Assembly (NCBI RefSeq): GCF_900101685.1
Contig: NZ_FMZZ01000003.1
Coordinates: 126,213-185,775, forward strand
DNA length: 59,563 nt
Source of the DNA: Actinokineospora iranica
GTDB lineage: Bacteria > Actinomycetota > Actinomycetes > Mycobacteriales > Pseudonocardiaceae
Direction: 5' to 3'
The notes beneath the pieces are model-generated. The model saw only the letters and a list, made by a program, of their open reading frames with translations, made no database searches and was not told where the DNA came from. A program made the position numbers and the translations under genes. This document shows, in pieces, positions 25,352-35,108 of this stretch. Every line of letters starts with the position of its first letter. Positions within the stretch are counted from its first letter, which is position 1.

Positions 25352-26320
25352 GTGTCCGAGGTCCTGGTCCTCGTCGACGAAATCGGCGGCGAGGTCAAGA
25401 AGGTCACCTTCGAGCTGCTGACCGCGGCCCGCGAGATCGGCGAGCCCGCGGCCGTCGTGGTCGCCGCTCCCGGCACCGCCGCGAAGGTGAAGGAATCCCT
25501 GGCGTCCTACGGCGCCGCCAAGGTCTACGTCGCCGAGTCCGACGACGTGGCCGCTTACCTGGTCACCCCCAAGGTGGACGTGCTCGCCTCGCTCGTGGCG
25601 GCCAAGTCCCCCGCGGCGGTGCTCGTCGCCGCGACCGCCGAGGGCAAGGAGGTCGCGGGCAGGCTCGCCGTGCGCACCGGCTCCGGCATCCTCATCGAGG
25701 CGGTCGGCGTGGAGTCCACCGGCGGTGAGGTCGTCGGCGTGCAGGGCATCTTCGGTGGCGCGTTCACCGTGAAGTCCAAGGTCACCAAGGGCACCCCGAT
25801 CGTGACGATCCGCCCCGGCGGCGTCGACGCGGTCGAGGCCCAGGGCGCGGCGGCCGAGGAGATCGTGGAGGTCCCCGCGGCCGACGCGGCCAAGGCCACC
25901 AAGATCACCGGCCAGGAGCCCATCGTCGGCGGCGACCGCCCCGAGCTGACCGAGGCCTCGATCGTCGTCTCCGGCGGCCGCGGCGTCGGCTCCGCGGAGA
26001 AGTTCGAGGTCGTGGAGAAGCTCGCGGACGCGCTCGGCGCTGCCGTCGGCGCCTCCCGCGCCGCGGTCGACTCGGGCTACTACCCGGCCCAGTTCCAGGT
26101 CGGCCAGACCGGTAAGACGGTCTCCCCGCAGCTCTACGTCGCGCTCGGCATCTCCGGCGCGATCCAGCACCGCGCGGGTATGCAGACCTCGAAGACGATC
26201 GTCGCGGTCAACAAGGACCCCGAGGCGCCGATCTTCGAGATCGCCGACTTCGGCGTCGTCGGCGACCTGTTCGCCGTGGCCCCGCAGCTCACCGAAGAGG
26301 TCGGCAAGCGCAAGGGCTGA
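25352..26320 (+). CDS. etfA: Electron transfer flavoprotein, alpha subunit
   Basis: The 322-residue ETF alpha subunit (FixB) binds FAD and forms the heterodimer with EtfB. The GTG at 25352 follows AAGGAGGAAG and begins [13 protein letters not shown]. The C-terminal FAD domain is complete: [69 protein letters not shown] and the acidic end of [21 protein letters not shown]. The order and spacing show one operon with etfB. A strong G-rich hairpin with T-run follows the stop, so the operon probably ends here, before the OlsB-like gene. Confidence 0.95.
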   Translation: MSEVLVLVDEIGGEVKKVTFELLTAAREIGEPAAVVVAAPGTAAKVKESLASYGAAKVYVAESDDVAAYLVTPKVDVLASLVAAKSPAAVLVAATAEGKEVAGRLAVRTGSGILIEAVGVESTGGEVVGVQGIFGGAFTVKSKVTKGTPIVTIRPGGVDAVEAQGAAAEEIVEVPAADAAKATKITGQEPIVGGDRPELTEASIVVSGGRGVGSAEKFEVVEKLADALGAAVGASRAAVDSGYYPAQFQVGQTGKTVSPQLYVALGISGAIQHRAGMQTSKTIVAVNKDPEAPIFEIADFGVVGDLFAVAPQLTEEVGKRKG

Positions 26321-26336
26321 TCACAGCCAGACAGCG

Positions 26337-26374
26337 GAAAAGGGGCGGTTCCCCGCGGGGAGCCGCCCCTTTTC
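26337..26374 (+). terminator. Rho-independent terminator after etfA
   Basis: GAAAAGGGGCGG (26337 on) pairs with CCGCCCCTTTTC (ending 26374) across a TCCCCGCGGGGA inner stem. The A-tract before and T-tract after the G+C stem make this one of the clearest intrinsic terminators in the window. Confidence 0.85.
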
Positions 26375-26484
26375 GCGTTCCCGGGCACGTCGAAAGCGGC
26401 GGAACCCGCAATTCACTGATTCTCCACCGACCCGTCACGGGAATGGGCACGTGCAGGTCGCCGACCGGCCCGTAAACCTGACGT

Positions 26485-27249
26485 ATGACGCAGGCCCAGT
26501 TGCTGGTCAGCACGGCTAAGCCGGGAACAGACACTTCCCACTACTCGCTGCTCGTCGCGCACGACGGCGCCGAGGTCGAGGCAGCGCAGAGACTGCGTTA
26601 CCGGGTGTTCGCGGAGGAAATGGGCGCCACCCTGGCGACCACGACACCCGGACTGGACATCGACCGCTTCGACTCGTTCTGCGACCACCTCGTGGTCCGC
26701 GACGACTCGACCGGCGAAATCGTCGGCACCTACCGGATGCTGCCGCCCGACCGCGCCGCGGCGGCGGGCTCGCTCTACTCCGACACCGAGTTCGACCTCG
26801 CCGCCCTCGCGGGCATCCGCGGCGCGCTGGTCGAGACCGGACGGTCCTGTGTGCACCCCGACCACCGCACCGGCGCCGTGGTCAGCCTCGTGTGGGCGGG
26901 CATCGCCCGGTACATGCTGCTGTCCGGCCACGACTGGCTGGCGGGCTGCGCGTCCGTGCCGCTCGACGACGGCGGCGCCCTGGCCGCGGGCGTGTGGCAG
27001 ACCGTGCGCGCCAAGCACTACACCGGCGACGAGCACCGCGTCCGGCCGCTGACCCCGTGGGACACCGAGTCCACCGCGGCGCCCAACCGGACCGTGCTGC
27101 CGCCGCTGCTCAAGGGATACCTGCGCCTGGGCGCCAAGGTGTGCGGCCCGCCCGCCCTCGACGCCGACTTCGGCGTCGCCGACTTCTTCGTGCTGCTGGG
27201 GCTGGCCGATGTGGACCAGCGCTACCTGAAGTTCTTCCTGGGGGAATAG
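26485..27249 (+). CDS. GNAT-type acyltransferase, OlsB-like (Rv3027c-like)
   Basis: The 254-residue protein belongs to the Acetyltransf_5 family (PF13444) that includes OlsB, the N-acyltransferase that adds a 3-hydroxyacyl chain from acyl-ACP to ornithine. The marks are RLRYRVFAEEMGA near 33-45, FDSFCDHLVVRDDSTGEIVGTYRMLPP, and VETGRSCVHPDHRTGAVVSLVW near 115-135. It is followed after 2 bp by a lysophospholipid-type O-acyltransferase gene, which is the partner needed for ornithine lipid synthesis. This pair corresponds to Rv3027c-Rv3026c. The amino-acid acceptor is inferred; glycine or lysine acceptors are possible. Confidence 0.82.
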   Translation: MTQAQLLVSTAKPGTDTSHYSLLVAHDGAEVEAAQRLRYRVFAEEMGATLATTTPGLDIDRFDSFCDHLVVRDDSTGEIVGTYRMLPPDRAAAAGSLYSDTEFDLAALAGIRGALVETGRSCVHPDHRTGAVVSLVWAGIARYMLLSGHDWLAGCASVPLDDGGALAAGVWQTVRAKHYTGDEHRVRPLTPWDTESTAAPNRTVLPPLLKGYLRLGAKVCGPPALDADFGVADFFVLLGLADVDQRYLKFFLGE

Positions 27250-27251
27250 CG

Positions 27252-28127
27252 ATGGCGCACGACTGGATGCCCACCTCGCCGTGCGGCCCGACCTGCCTCA
27301 CCGGCGACGAGCCCACCGTCGGCCGCCTGCGCGCCTCGGCCCGGCTCGCGGGCGCGCTCGGCGTGCTCCTGGTGAGCGCGCTGTCCGTGCCGGTCATGCC
27401 CCTCATCGGGAGCACCGGCCGGGAACTGCTCGCCAAGGGCGTCTTCCACTCCCTGCTGCGCGCCTTCGGCGTCCGCCTGGCGGTGACCGGCGGCGACGGC
27501 CTGCGCGCGAGCCACGGCCGCGGCGCGCTGGTCGCCACCAACCACGTGTCCTGGCTCGACATCGCCGCGGTCAACGCCGTGCGCCCCATGCGCGCGCTCG
27601 CCAAGAAGGACATCCGCTCCTGGCCGGTCCTCGGCCGTGTCGTCGCCGCCGCGGGCACGGTGTTCCTGGACCGGGAAAGCCTGCGCTCCCTCCCGGGCAC
27701 CATGGGCCATCTCGCCGACGTCCTGCGCTCCGGCTCACTGGTCTACGTGTGCCCGGAAGGCACCACCTGGTGCGGGCAAGGCGGTGGCCGCTTCCGGCAC
27801 GCCGTCTTCCAGGCCGCCATCGACGGCGGCGTCCCGGTGCGCCCGGTCGCCCTGCGCTTCCGCACAGCGGACGGCCGCGAAACCACCGCCCCCGCCTTCA
27901 TCGGCGACGAGACGATCCTGGACTCCATCCGCCGCGTCGCCCGCCTGCGCGGCCTCACCCTGGAAGTCCACGTCCTCGACGAGGTCGCCCCCGGCCGCGC
28001 CGCCGACCGCCGCGAACTCGCCGCCCTCGTCGAAGCCGCGGTCAACTCCGCCCTCGGCCGGGTGACCGTCCCCGCGCAGCAGCGCAGGCGCATCCGCCCT
28101 GCCCGCCACTCGGAGACCGCCGCGTAA
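27252..28127 (+). CDS. 1-acyl-sn-glycerol-3-phosphate-type acyltransferase, OlsA/PlsC-like (Rv3026c-like)
   Basis: The 291-residue protein is a PlsC-family membrane-associated acyltransferase. A hydrophobic segment lies at about 33-55 and the active-site motif is NHVSWLD (H-x4-D), followed by the substrate-binding VFLDR and YVCPEGTTW motifs. The start ATG 27252 is just 2 nt after the OlsB-like stop. It would add the second acyl chain to form ornithine lipid, or may make phosphatidic acid; which one is not decidable here. The C-terminus is Arg-rich and poorly conserved. The order of this pair with etfBA upstream and the cysteine desulfurase downstream follows the mycobacterial order with only the MFS gene added. 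Confidence 0.85.
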   Translation: MAHDWMPTSPCGPTCLTGDEPTVGRLRASARLAGALGVLLVSALSVPVMPLIGSTGRELLAKGVFHSLLRAFGVRLAVTGGDGLRASHGRGALVATNHVSWLDIAAVNAVRPMRALAKKDIRSWPVLGRVVAAAGTVFLDRESLRSLPGTMGHLADVLRSGSLVYVCPEGTTWCGQGGGRFRHAVFQAAIDGGVPVRPVALRFRTADGRETTAPAFIGDETILDSIRRVARLRGLTLEVHVLDEVAPGRAADRRELAALVEAAVNSALGRVTVPAQQRRRIRPARHSETAA

Positions 28128-28790
28128 TCCTGGGTCGCCCGGATTATGCCGCGATAGCCCGAGACCACGTCGGCCTCCATCCACATTGGCCGAAGTTGTC
28201 CACAGATTTTCCGGGCCCCTTCCACCACGCCCCAACGCCGATAGACTGGAGCGGGGCGGCCCCCCGGGGAGGGTGGGGTTTGCCGTCGCGCGCGGGGCTT
28301 GGTCGTGGGTGGCTGGGTTGGGGTGGTCTGCTCGATGGGGTGGAGTGGTTTCTTCAGGGCCCCTACGAAGGAAGATCCCGTCGTGGGAAAGGCGGGTGGG
28401 GAGCCTTCGGCCCCACGACCACGGCGAGTTCAGGGATCTTCCTTCACCCCTAAAGAAACCACTCCACCCCATCGAACACTGGGCGGGCCTCGGTTCGGCC
28501 TGGCAGATGCTCGGGTTTGCTGCTTGCTCCACCATCTGGCACCTGGCAGGACCGGGCCTGGTTGGCAGGGGGAGGGTGTGCCGCCCGGCTCCCATCGGGC
28601 ACCGGGCGAACTTGGGTGCCTGGCCGGGTGGCAGGCCTGGGTGGCAAACGCGAGGCACACCTTGGTGCCCCACGCCCGCCAGCCCACCCCGCTGAAGCAG
28701 GCAGCGGGCGCGTTGGGCTTCTGCGCCATTCGGCGGCCTTCGTGGGAAAGGACTAGACCTCTACCCCGGTTGAGATAGCAGGATTGCCCG
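28128..28790. other. Gene-free intergenic region with inverted-repeat element
   Basis: This 663-bp space between the OlsA-like and MFS genes holds no credible gene. Its main content is the long imperfect inverted repeat at 28333-28474. From about 28495 to 28700 the sequence has partial direct repeats built of CTGGCA, GGTGGCAGG and GGGTGCC words. I see no clear promoter for the MFS gene. Confidence 0.6.
28333..28474. repeat. 142-bp element with long terminal inverted repeats
   Basis: Twenty-two bases at 28333-28354 (starting CGATGGGGTGGAGTGG) are perfectly repeated in inverted orientation at 28453-28474. After one mismatch and a small bulge, 13 more bases pair (28367-28379 with 28433-28445), then GTCGTGGG (28380-28387) with CCCACGAC (28412-28419), then AAGGC with GCCTT near the centre. 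About 47 base pairs are possible, so the sequence could form one long hairpin in RNA or a cruciform in DNA. I see no flanking target duplication. It could be a miniature inverted-repeat element or a structured RNA; neither is proven. Confidence 0.7.
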
Positions 28791-30161
28791 GTGAGCCTCC
28801 CCGAAGTGGAATCCCCCGGAAAACCCCTCTGGAGCGCGGAGAACCGGTCGACCACCATCGGCATCCTGCTGCTGATCACCATCGGGGCCTTCGAGCATCT
28901 CGGTGTGTCCACCGCCATGCCGAGCATGCTCGCCGACCTTGACGGTGGCGATCTGTACTCGTGGCCGTTCACCGCTTTTCTGTCCGCCAGTGTCGTCGCC
29001 ACGGTTCTTGGTGGGCGGATGTGTGATCGGTTCGGGCCCGCCGCTGTGCTGTTGGTCGCGCCCGCGGTGTTCCTGGCGGGGCTGGTCGCCGCGGGGACCG
29101 CGAGTGGGATGACTGCCCTGCTCGCGGCGCGAGCGTTGCAGGGGGTGGGGCTGGGCGCCGAGGTTGTCGCCGTCTACGTGCTGGTCGCGCTGGTCTATCC
29201 CGAGCGCAGCCGGCCTGCCGCGTTCGGCTTGCTCGCCGCGGCGTGGGTGGTGCCGTCGATCGTGGGGCCTACGGCGGCTGGACTGGTCACCGAGCGGTTC
29301 GGTTGGCGCTGGGTGTTTCTCGGTCTGGTGCCCTTGGCGGTGCTCGGTGTGGCGCTGCTCGTCCCGGCGCTGCGCGGGCTGCCCAAGCCCACCCGGGACA
29401 GCGCGTCCCCGCGGCGCAAAGGCGTCCCGCTTGCCGCCGTCGCCGCCGGAGTGGGCATCCCGGCGGTCAGTTGGGCCGCGCAGCACCCGTCGCTGTCGAC
29501 GCTGTGGCTCGGGCTCGCCGGGGTGGCGGTGCTCGTGCCCGCGCTGCGGACCCTGCTGCCCGCGGGCACGCTCCGTGCCAGACCCGGCCTGCCGCGCGTC
29601 GTGTTGGCGCGAGGGCTGTTCGCGGGGGCGTTCTTCGGCGTGGAGGCGTTCGTGCCGCTGACCCTGACCTCGGTGCACGGGTTCTCGCCCGCGCTCGCGG
29701 GGTTGCCGCTCACTGTCGGCGCTCTCGGCTGGTCGCTTGCCTCCGCGTGGCAGGGCAGACGGCCGGAAATCCAACGCACGACGTTGATCCGCCGCGGTTT
29801 CGTGATCCTCGCCGCCGGGCTCGCCCTCATGCCGCTCGTCGCGGCGCCCTGGGGGCCGCCGTGGCTGGCGGCGGCGCTGTGGGTGGTCTGCGGCGCGGGC
29901 ATGGGGATGAGCTTCCCGGCGATCAGCGTGCTCGCGCTGGCGCGCTCCGCGGAGCACGAGCGCGGATTCACCTCGTCCGCGCTGCAGGTCGCGGACATGA
30001 TCTTCTCCGCGGCGCTGGTCGGCTTCGCGGGCGTGCTGCTCGCCGGGCTGGCGTCCGCGGCGGCGCCGACCGCGGCGCTGGTGCCCATCGACCTGGTGAT
30101 GGCCGCGGTGGCGCTGGCGGGCGCGCTGGTGTTCCGCCGGTCCACCGACGAACGGGTGTGA
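28791..30161 (+). CDS. MFS transporter, drug exporter type
   Basis: The 456-residue integral membrane protein has about 12-14 hydrophobic segments. It carries [14 protein letters not shown], a form of the MFS motif A after the second helix, and the motif-C-like [18 protein letters not shown]. This architecture fits the DHA-type multidrug exporters. The start GTG 28791 (GTGAGCCTCCCC) has no strong ribosome-binding site. No regulator gene is beside it. It interrupts the conserved order between the Rv3026c-like and Rv3025c-like genes. The substrate is unknown. Confidence 0.88.
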   Translation: MSLPEVESPGKPLWSAENRSTTIGILLLITIGAFEHLGVSTAMPSMLADLDGGDLYSWPFTAFLSASVVATVLGGRMCDRFGPAAVLLVAPAVFLAGLVAAGTASGMTALLAARALQGVGLGAEVVAVYVLVALVYPERSRPAAFGLLAAAWVVPSIVGPTAAGLVTERFGWRWVFLGLVPLAVLGVALLVPALRGLPKPTRDSASPRRKGVPLAAVAAGVGIPAVSWAAQHPSLSTLWLGLAGVAVLVPALRTLLPAGTLRARPGLPRVVLARGLFAGAFFGVEAFVPLTLTSVHGFSPALAGLPLTVGALGWSLASAWQGRRPEIQRTTLIRRGFVILAAGLALMPLVAAPWGPPWLAAALWVVCGAGMGMSFPAISVLALARSAEHERGFTSSALQVADMIFSAALVGFAGVLLAGLASAAAPTAALVPIDLVMAAVALAGALVFRRSTDERV

Positions 30162-30210
30162 GCCGGGCCGTTACGGCTCACGTCCCGGCTCGGTCTACTC
30201 TGGAAGTGCG

Positions 30211-31437
30211 ATGACCTATCTCGACCACGCGGCCACCACCCCGATCCTGCCGGAGGCGGTCGCTGCCCTCACCGGGGCGTTGTCCACGTACGGCAACGCC
30301 TCTTCGCTGCATTCCTCCGGACGCCGGGCCCGGCGCGCCGTCGAGGAGGCCCGCGAGTCCATCGCCGACGCGCTCGGCGCCCGCCCCTCCGAGGTGATCT
30401 TCACCTCCGGCGGCACGGAAAGCGACAACCTGGCAGTCAAGGGCATCTACTGGGCGCGCCGCGCCGAGGACCCGGCCCGCGTTCGGCTCTTGGTCTCGGA
30501 GACCGAGCACCACGCGGTCCTCGACGCCGCCCACTGGCTCGCCGAGCACCACGGGGCCCGGCTCACCCTGCTCGAGGTGGACGACTTCGGCCGCGTCCAC
30601 GAGGACACCCTCCGCGCCGCCATCGCCGAGAACCCCGACGACGTGGCGCTGGTCAGCGTCATGTGGGCAAACAACGAGGTCGGCACCGTCAACCCGGTCC
30701 GCGAACTCGCGGGCACCTGCGCCAAGCACGGCATCCCGTTCCACACCGACGCGGTGCAAGCCGTCGGAGCTCTGCCGGTGCACTTCGGCGCGTCCGGCGC
30801 GAGCGCGCTCACGCTGTCCGGCCACAAGGTCGGCGGCCCGTACGGGGTCGGCGCGCTGCTGCTGAGCCGCGACGTCGCCTGCACCCCGGTCTCGCACGGC
30901 GGCGGGCAGGAGCGCGACGTGCGCTCCGGCACCCTCGACGTGCCGGGGATCGTGGCGATGGCCGCCGCCGTGCGCGTGGCCACCGAGCAGCGGGAGGAGC
31001 GCGCGGCCCGGCTGGCGGCGCTGCGCGACGACCTGGTCCGCGCGGTCCGCGCGGTGCTGCCGGAGGCGGTGCTCAACGGCGACCCCGGCGAGTCGCTGGT
31101 GGACGGCGCCCCCTCCCGGCTGCCCGGCAACGCGCACTTCACCTTCCCCGGCTGCGAAGGCGACAGCCTGCTGATGCTGCTCGACGCCAAGGGCATCGAG
31201 TGCTCCACCGGCTCGGCGTGCACGGCGGGCGTCGCCCAGCCCAGCCACGTGCTGCTGGCCATGGGCATCGAGCCCGCGCCCGCCCGCGGCTCGCTGCGTT
31301 TCTCCCTCGGGCACACCTCGACGGCCGCGGACGTGCGCGCGCTCGCCGAGGCCATCGGACCGGTCGTGGAACGCGCGCGCAACGCCGGACTGGCAGGACT
31401 GCGGCGGGGCACGTCCCCGGCGGCTGCGGAGGTGTGA
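30211..31437 (+). CDS. iscS: Cysteine desulfurase
   Basis: The 408-residue class V PLP enzyme takes sulfur from cysteine as a persulfide for iron-sulfur clusters and tRNA thiolation. The PLP lysine is in [15 protein letters not shown] (K206), the catalytic cysteine is C331 in [11 protein letters not shown] and the N-terminal [16 protein letters not shown] is typical. It ends at 31437, 4 nt before the start of mnmA, so both are co-transcribed. The pair matches Rv3025c-Rv3024c and the short IscS-MnmA persulfide relay. It belongs to group I desulfurases by its SSGSAC-type loop. Confidence 0.94.
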   Translation: MTYLDHAATTPILPEAVAALTGALSTYGNASSLHSSGRRARRAVEEARESIADALGARPSEVIFTSGGTESDNLAVKGIYWARRAEDPARVRLLVSETEHHAVLDAAHWLAEHHGARLTLLEVDDFGRVHEDTLRAAIAENPDDVALVSVMWANNEVGTVNPVRELAGTCAKHGIPFHTDAVQAVGALPVHFGASGASALTLSGHKVGGPYGVGALLLSRDVACTPVSHGGGQERDVRSGTLDVPGIVAMAAAVRVATEQREERAARLAALRDDLVRAVRAVLPEAVLNGDPGESLVDGAPSRLPGNAHFTFPGCEGDSLLMLLDAKGIECSTGSACTAGVAQPSHVLLAMGIEPAPARGSLRFSLGHTSTAADVRALAEAIGPVVERARNAGLAGLRRGTSPAAAEV

Positions 31438-31441
31438 GGAC

Positions 31442-32530
31442 ATGCGGGTGCTGGCCGCGATGAGCGGCGGGGTCGACTCGGCGGTGGCCGCCGCGCGGGC
31501 GGTCGAGGCCGGGCACGATGTCGTCGGCGTCCACTTGGCGCTGTCGGCGAAACCGGGCACGCTGCGCACCGGCTCGCGCGGCTGCTGCACGGTCGAGGAC
31601 GCGCACGACGCCCGCAGGGTCGCCGACCTGCTCAACATCCCGTTCTATGTGTGGGACTTCGCCGAGCGGTTCACCGAGGACGTCGTCGAGGACTTCGTCG
31701 CCGAGTACGCCGCGGGCCGCACGCCGAACCCGTGTCTCAAGTGCAACGAGCGGATCAAGTTCGAGGCCCTGCTGGACAAGGCGATCGCTCTCGGCTTCGA
31801 CGCGGTCTGCACCGGCCACTACGCCCGTCTCGCTCTGGTCGACGGGAAGCCGGAGCTGCGCCGCAGCGCCGACCTGGCCAAGGACCAGTCCTACGTGCTG
31901 GCGTCACTGACCGCCGACCAGCTCGCCCGCGCGATGTTCCCCCTCGGCGACTCGGTCAAGGCCGACGTTCGGGTCGAGGCCACCGAACGCGGCCTGGCGG
32001 TCGCGGAGAAGCCGGACAGCTACGACATCTGCTTCATCCCCGACGGCGACACCCGCAAGTTCCTCACCGCCAAGCTCGGCGCCCGCCCCGGCCACCTCGT
32101 GGACGACGAGACCGGCGCGGTCCTCGGCGTCCACGCTGGCGTCCACGGCTTCACCGTGGGCCAGCGGCACGGCCTCGGCATAGACACCCCCGCCCCCGAC
32201 GGCAAGCCGCGCTACGTGCTTTCCCTCGAACCGGTAAACGGCAACGTTCGCGTCGGTTCGGCAGACCGGCTCGCGGTAAGCGAGATCGTGGCGTCCCGTC
32301 CGATCTGGCCTTCCGGCACGCCGTTGGCGGGCACCGTCGACTGCGTCGCCCAAGTCCGCGCCCACGGCGGCACCTCGGACGCCCAGGCGTCCCTTGTGGA
32401 CGGCCAGCTTCTCGTCCGCCCGACGGGCGACCTGCGCGGCGTGGCCCCAGGCCAGGCGGTCGTCCTCTACCGCCCCGATCCGGCGGGCGACGTGGTGCTC
32501 GGCAGCGGCATGATCTCCGCGACCCGGTAG
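31442..32530 (+). CDS. mnmA: tRNA-specific 2-thiouridylase
   Basis: The 362-residue enzyme adenylates and thiolates U34 of tRNA-Lys, Glu and Gln. The PP-loop is [12 protein letters not shown] (7-18), the catalytic cysteines are C101 in [12 protein letters not shown] and C197 in DICFIPDGD, and VGQRHGLGI occurs before the C-terminal domain. Its start ATG 31442 lies 4 nt after the iscS stop. The sulfur presumably comes directly from that desulfurase. The C-terminal part ends in [18 protein letters not shown], normal for the family. Confidence 0.94.
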   Translation: MRVLAAMSGGVDSAVAAARAVEAGHDVVGVHLALSAKPGTLRTGSRGCCTVEDAHDARRVADLLNIPFYVWDFAERFTEDVVEDFVAEYAAGRTPNPCLKCNERIKFEALLDKAIALGFDAVCTGHYARLALVDGKPELRRSADLAKDQSYVLASLTADQLARAMFPLGDSVKADVRVEATERGLAVAEKPDSYDICFIPDGDTRKFLTAKLGARPGHLVDDETGAVLGVHAGVHGFTVGQRHGLGIDTPAPDGKPRYVLSLEPVNGNVRVGSADRLAVSEIVASRPIWPSGTPLAGTVDCVAQVRAHGGTSDAQASLVDGQLLVRPTGDLRGVAPGQAVVLYRPDPAGDVVLGSGMISATR

Positions 32531-33334
32531 CTCTTACCGCTCCGGTCGAGCATCAGCTCGCCCACCGAGAGACCTGGCCGGTCCCGCAGCCGATTGCGCA
32601 GGTCAGTGGCGGCTGGCACCTCGGGTCGGCGATCTGGATAAGCGCGCACGGACTCTCCTCGCTTCGGCGGTGCGCGAGGACTCAGGCGACCGCGCGTCAC
32701 GCCTGCCGTCTGGCCGACTGCTCCTGCCAGGGCCAGTCGTTGTGGGACACCTCGGCTCTGTGAATCATGAACACCCCTCCGCCCGTCGAGACTGCGCCTC
32801 GATTCCCTCAGTTCGGCTGTCGGATCACACCCTAGATGTGTTCCGACTCACAAGGCGGCGAATCGAGCCCACTGCCGCTCAGTCCTGACTGGCCGCCGAT
32901 GATGATCACTGTGAGTTATTTTCCACCCGGGAGGCTGGCATTGGTACCACCTGTTCGGTGGTTGCCCACACTCTCTGTTGGGCCAATTGTGCGAGCGCGC
33001 GAGTGCGAGGGGTAGCGCCGAAGATCATCAATTGCCCTTCTCGGGCGATTCTCATTTCCTGGTCGAGCAGGGACAAAGCCTGGCCTGTCCGTGGTCGCGA
33101 CAATGATGATCTCGCGGGAAGGCCCGGTCAACGGCCGTTTGGGTGGGTGGGTGAATTGACCAGTGACGAATTGTGATCGCCCCGTCACCTGTCGCAGAAT
33201 CCCGAGAACGGCGTTACGGACGCTGTTCCTGAATCGACGTATCTGGTACATGTCGCGCTGCTCTACTACCGATGAGCAGGTTGACGTGGACATGCGCACT
33301 GATCGTGACCGACGACTCCCGGGGTGGGGATCCA
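32531..33334. other. Intergenic region before the protease genes
   Basis: This 804-bp stretch has lower G+C than its neighbours (for example GATGATGATCACTGTGAGTTATTTTCC). No complete gene was found. A short frame at 32906-33103 on the minus strand resembles part of a STAS domain (separate entry). A CGGTA/TACCG mini-hairpin lies just after the mnmA stop. The promoter of the subtilisin-CHAT pair must lie in this region. Confidence 0.5.
32906..33103 (-). pseudogene. Possible remnant of a STAS-domain protein
   Basis: A 65-codon frame contains QALSLLDQEMRIAREGQL followed by MIFGATPRTRALAQLAQQ, which is laid out like the C-terminal half of anti-sigma-factor antagonist (STAS) domains: helix, strand, then xxPRxRxLLxL. 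The N-terminal half with the phosphorylatable serine is absent in this frame; pieces of it seem to continue in another frame (EIIIVATTD). This would fit a frameshifted, decayed gene. The similarity is by eye only and may be chance. Confidence 0.28.
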
Positions 33335-35056
33335 ATGGCGACCATGAGCCCAAGTGGCGACTATCTGGCCAACGGCAGCGACAGCGGGCAAGCCGCTGGT
33401 CTGTCCGAGGTGGTCGACCTCCCAGCGCACGTAGGGATGCGACACAGAGCGCGACTACTCGACCCGACGGTAGCGCTGCCCGGCAGCAAGAACCAGAGGC
33501 CGCAGCCGACTGTCTACCGTGCCGACACCCTGCTGATGCCGCTGCGCGTCGCCCGTGACCGCGACCTGATCGCCCGCTTCAACGAAGTGCTCGAACCCCT
33601 CTGCGTCGAACTTGTGGTGACCCTGCCCGAAACCCGGCGCTGGCAGGACGCCCTGACCGCATTCGACGACGGCTTCGCGGTCCCGGTGCTGGTGCGGTTG
33701 GGCGGGGACGAACTCGTCGAGCAGGCGCCCGACCCGTGGATGGTGCTGGCGAATCTGCGCCGCAAGTTCCCCGAGGAAGACCTCGCGGGCATCGGCCTGG
33801 AGCACATCGCGGTCGCCGCGTCGGTCGAGATGGCAGGCGCCCCCTTCGGCAGCGGCGTCCCGTTCGGCAGCGGGGTCCCGTTCGGCAGCGGGGTCCCGTT
33901 CGGCAGCGGCGTTCCCTTCGGGAGCGGCGTGCCGTTCGGCAGCGGGGTCGGCCACGGCAGCGGGGGCGGAGCCCTCGGCACCGGCACCCGCAACCCGGTT
34001 CGGCTGTATGTGCCCGAGCCCAAGCGCACCGCCGACCCCGCCACCCTGCCCTCGGGGCGGCGCCCGGTCGTGGCCGTGCTCGACACCGGGATCGGCCCGC
34101 ACCCCTGGCTGTCGGTGGGCGATCCCGCCGACGACCCGGTGGTCGAGGTGTCCACCGAGTTCCAGGCGCTGCTCGCGGACCTCGAGGGCACGATGACCGA
34201 CGCCACCGGCGGAGTCATGCCCACCTTGGCGTCCCCTTTGGACGAGCGGGACGTGCTCCAGCCACTGCTGGGCATCACCGACTCCCACTCCGGCCACGGC
34301 ACCTTCGTGACCGGCCTGGTCTTCCAAAACTGCCCGGACGCGCGGGTGTTGTCGCTGCGCGTCCTGCACACCGACGGCATCACGACCGACGCCTCCGTGC
34401 TGTTGGCGCTGGAGTGGCTGCGCAAGCGCGTGCAGGACGCCCTGGACGACAACCGGCCGGAGGAACTGGTCGACGTCGTCTCGATGTCTCTGGGCTTCTA
34501 CCCCGAGCACACCGACTACGAGACGGGCCTGCTGCTCGCCGAGGCCGTGCGCAAGCTGACCGACCTCGGCGTCGTCGTGGTGGCCGCCGCGGGCAACGAC
34601 TCCACGACCCGCCCGTTCGTGCCCGCCGCCCTGGTGCTCAACCCCGACGGCTCCAACACAGAGAACCCGCTGCTCGTCGCCGTCGGCGCGCTCAACGCCT
34701 CCGGCAAGTCGGTCGCCGCGTTCAGCAACGAGGGCGACTGGGTCCGCCGCTGGGCGCCGGGCAACTCGGTGGTCAGCACAGTCCCCCTGTGGGAAGGACC
34801 GGAAGGCGCGGACCTGTCGACCCAGGGCGACGGCTGCCCGAAGCTGCCGAGGAGCACGCCGGACCCGGACGACCTCACCACCGGGTTCGCGGTCTGGGCA
34901 GGGACCTCGTTCGCGACACCGGTGATCGCGGGCATGGTCGCGACGAACCTCGTCGCGGCCGCGGACGCGCGCACCGTCGAAGACCGCCGCGCCCGCGCAC
35001 ACGACGCCCTCGCGATCACCGACGCCCACTTGCAGGAGTTGGGCTGGTTCTCCTGA
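33335..35056 (+). CDS. Subtilisin-like (S8) serine protease with PFGSGV-repeat linker
   Basis: The 573-residue protein carries an S8 domain with the full catalytic set: D250 in VVAVLDTGIG, H321 in DSHSGHGTFVTGL, oxyanion N421 in VAAAGNDS and S525 in WAGTSFATPVIAG. No signal peptide or membrane segment is seen, so the enzyme is probably cytoplasmic. Residues 60-165 form an unnamed N-terminal domain (YRADTLLMPLRVARDRDLIARFNEVLEPL). Between it and the protease lies a linker of six PFGSGV repeats (170-205) and a Gly-rich end. The start ATG 33335 follows GGGGTGGGGA. A TPR-CHAT gene follows 78 bp downstream on the same strand; together they look like a two-protease module. Confidence 0.9.
   Translation: MATMSPSGDYLANGSDSGQAAGLSEVVDLPAHVGMRHRARLLDPTVALPGSKNQRPQPTVYRADTLLMPLRVARDRDLIARFNEVLEPLCVELVVTLPETRRWQDALTAFDDGFAVPVLVRLGGDELVEQAPDPWMVLANLRRKFPEEDLAGIGLEHIAVAASVEMAGAPFGSGVPFGSGVPFGSGVPFGSGVPFGSGVPFGSGVGHGSGGGALGTGTRNPVRLYVPEPKRTADPATLPSGRRPVVAVLDTGIGPHPWLSVGDPADDPVVEVSTEFQALLADLEGTMTDATGGVMPTLASPLDERDVLQPLLGITDSHSGHGTFVTGLVFQNCPDARVLSLRVLHTDGITTDASVLLALEWLRKRVQDALDDNRPEELVDVVSMSLGFYPEHTDYETGLLLAEAVRKLTDLGVVVVAAAGNDSTTRPFVPAALVLNPDGSNTENPLLVAVGALNASGKSVAAFSNEGDWVRRWAPGNSVVSTVPLWEGPEGADLSTQGDGCPKLPRSTPDPDDLTTGFAVWAGTSFATPVIAGMVATNLVAAADARTVEDRRARAHDALAITDAHLQELGWFS
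33842..33949 (+). repeat. Six 18-bp in-frame repeats (PFGSGV)
   Basis: Units begin at 33842, 33860, 33878, 33896, 33914 and 33932. The core reads CCGTTCGGCAGCGGGGTC with only third-position changes, mostly between C and G. Being multiples of three, copy-number changes would alter only linker length in the protease. The near-identity of the copies suggests recent expansion by slippage or unequal exchange. Confidence 0.93.
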
Positions 35057-35108
35057 ACCCCAGCGCGGTTGATCCGCGTCCGGTGACTGGGCAGTAATGT
35101 CTACTGCC

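Noticed and set aside
28480..28760. Possible CRISPR-like direct repeats made of CTGGCA and GGTGGCAGG words
   Set aside because: Spacing and sequence are irregular and there are no conserved repeats of 25-40 bp.
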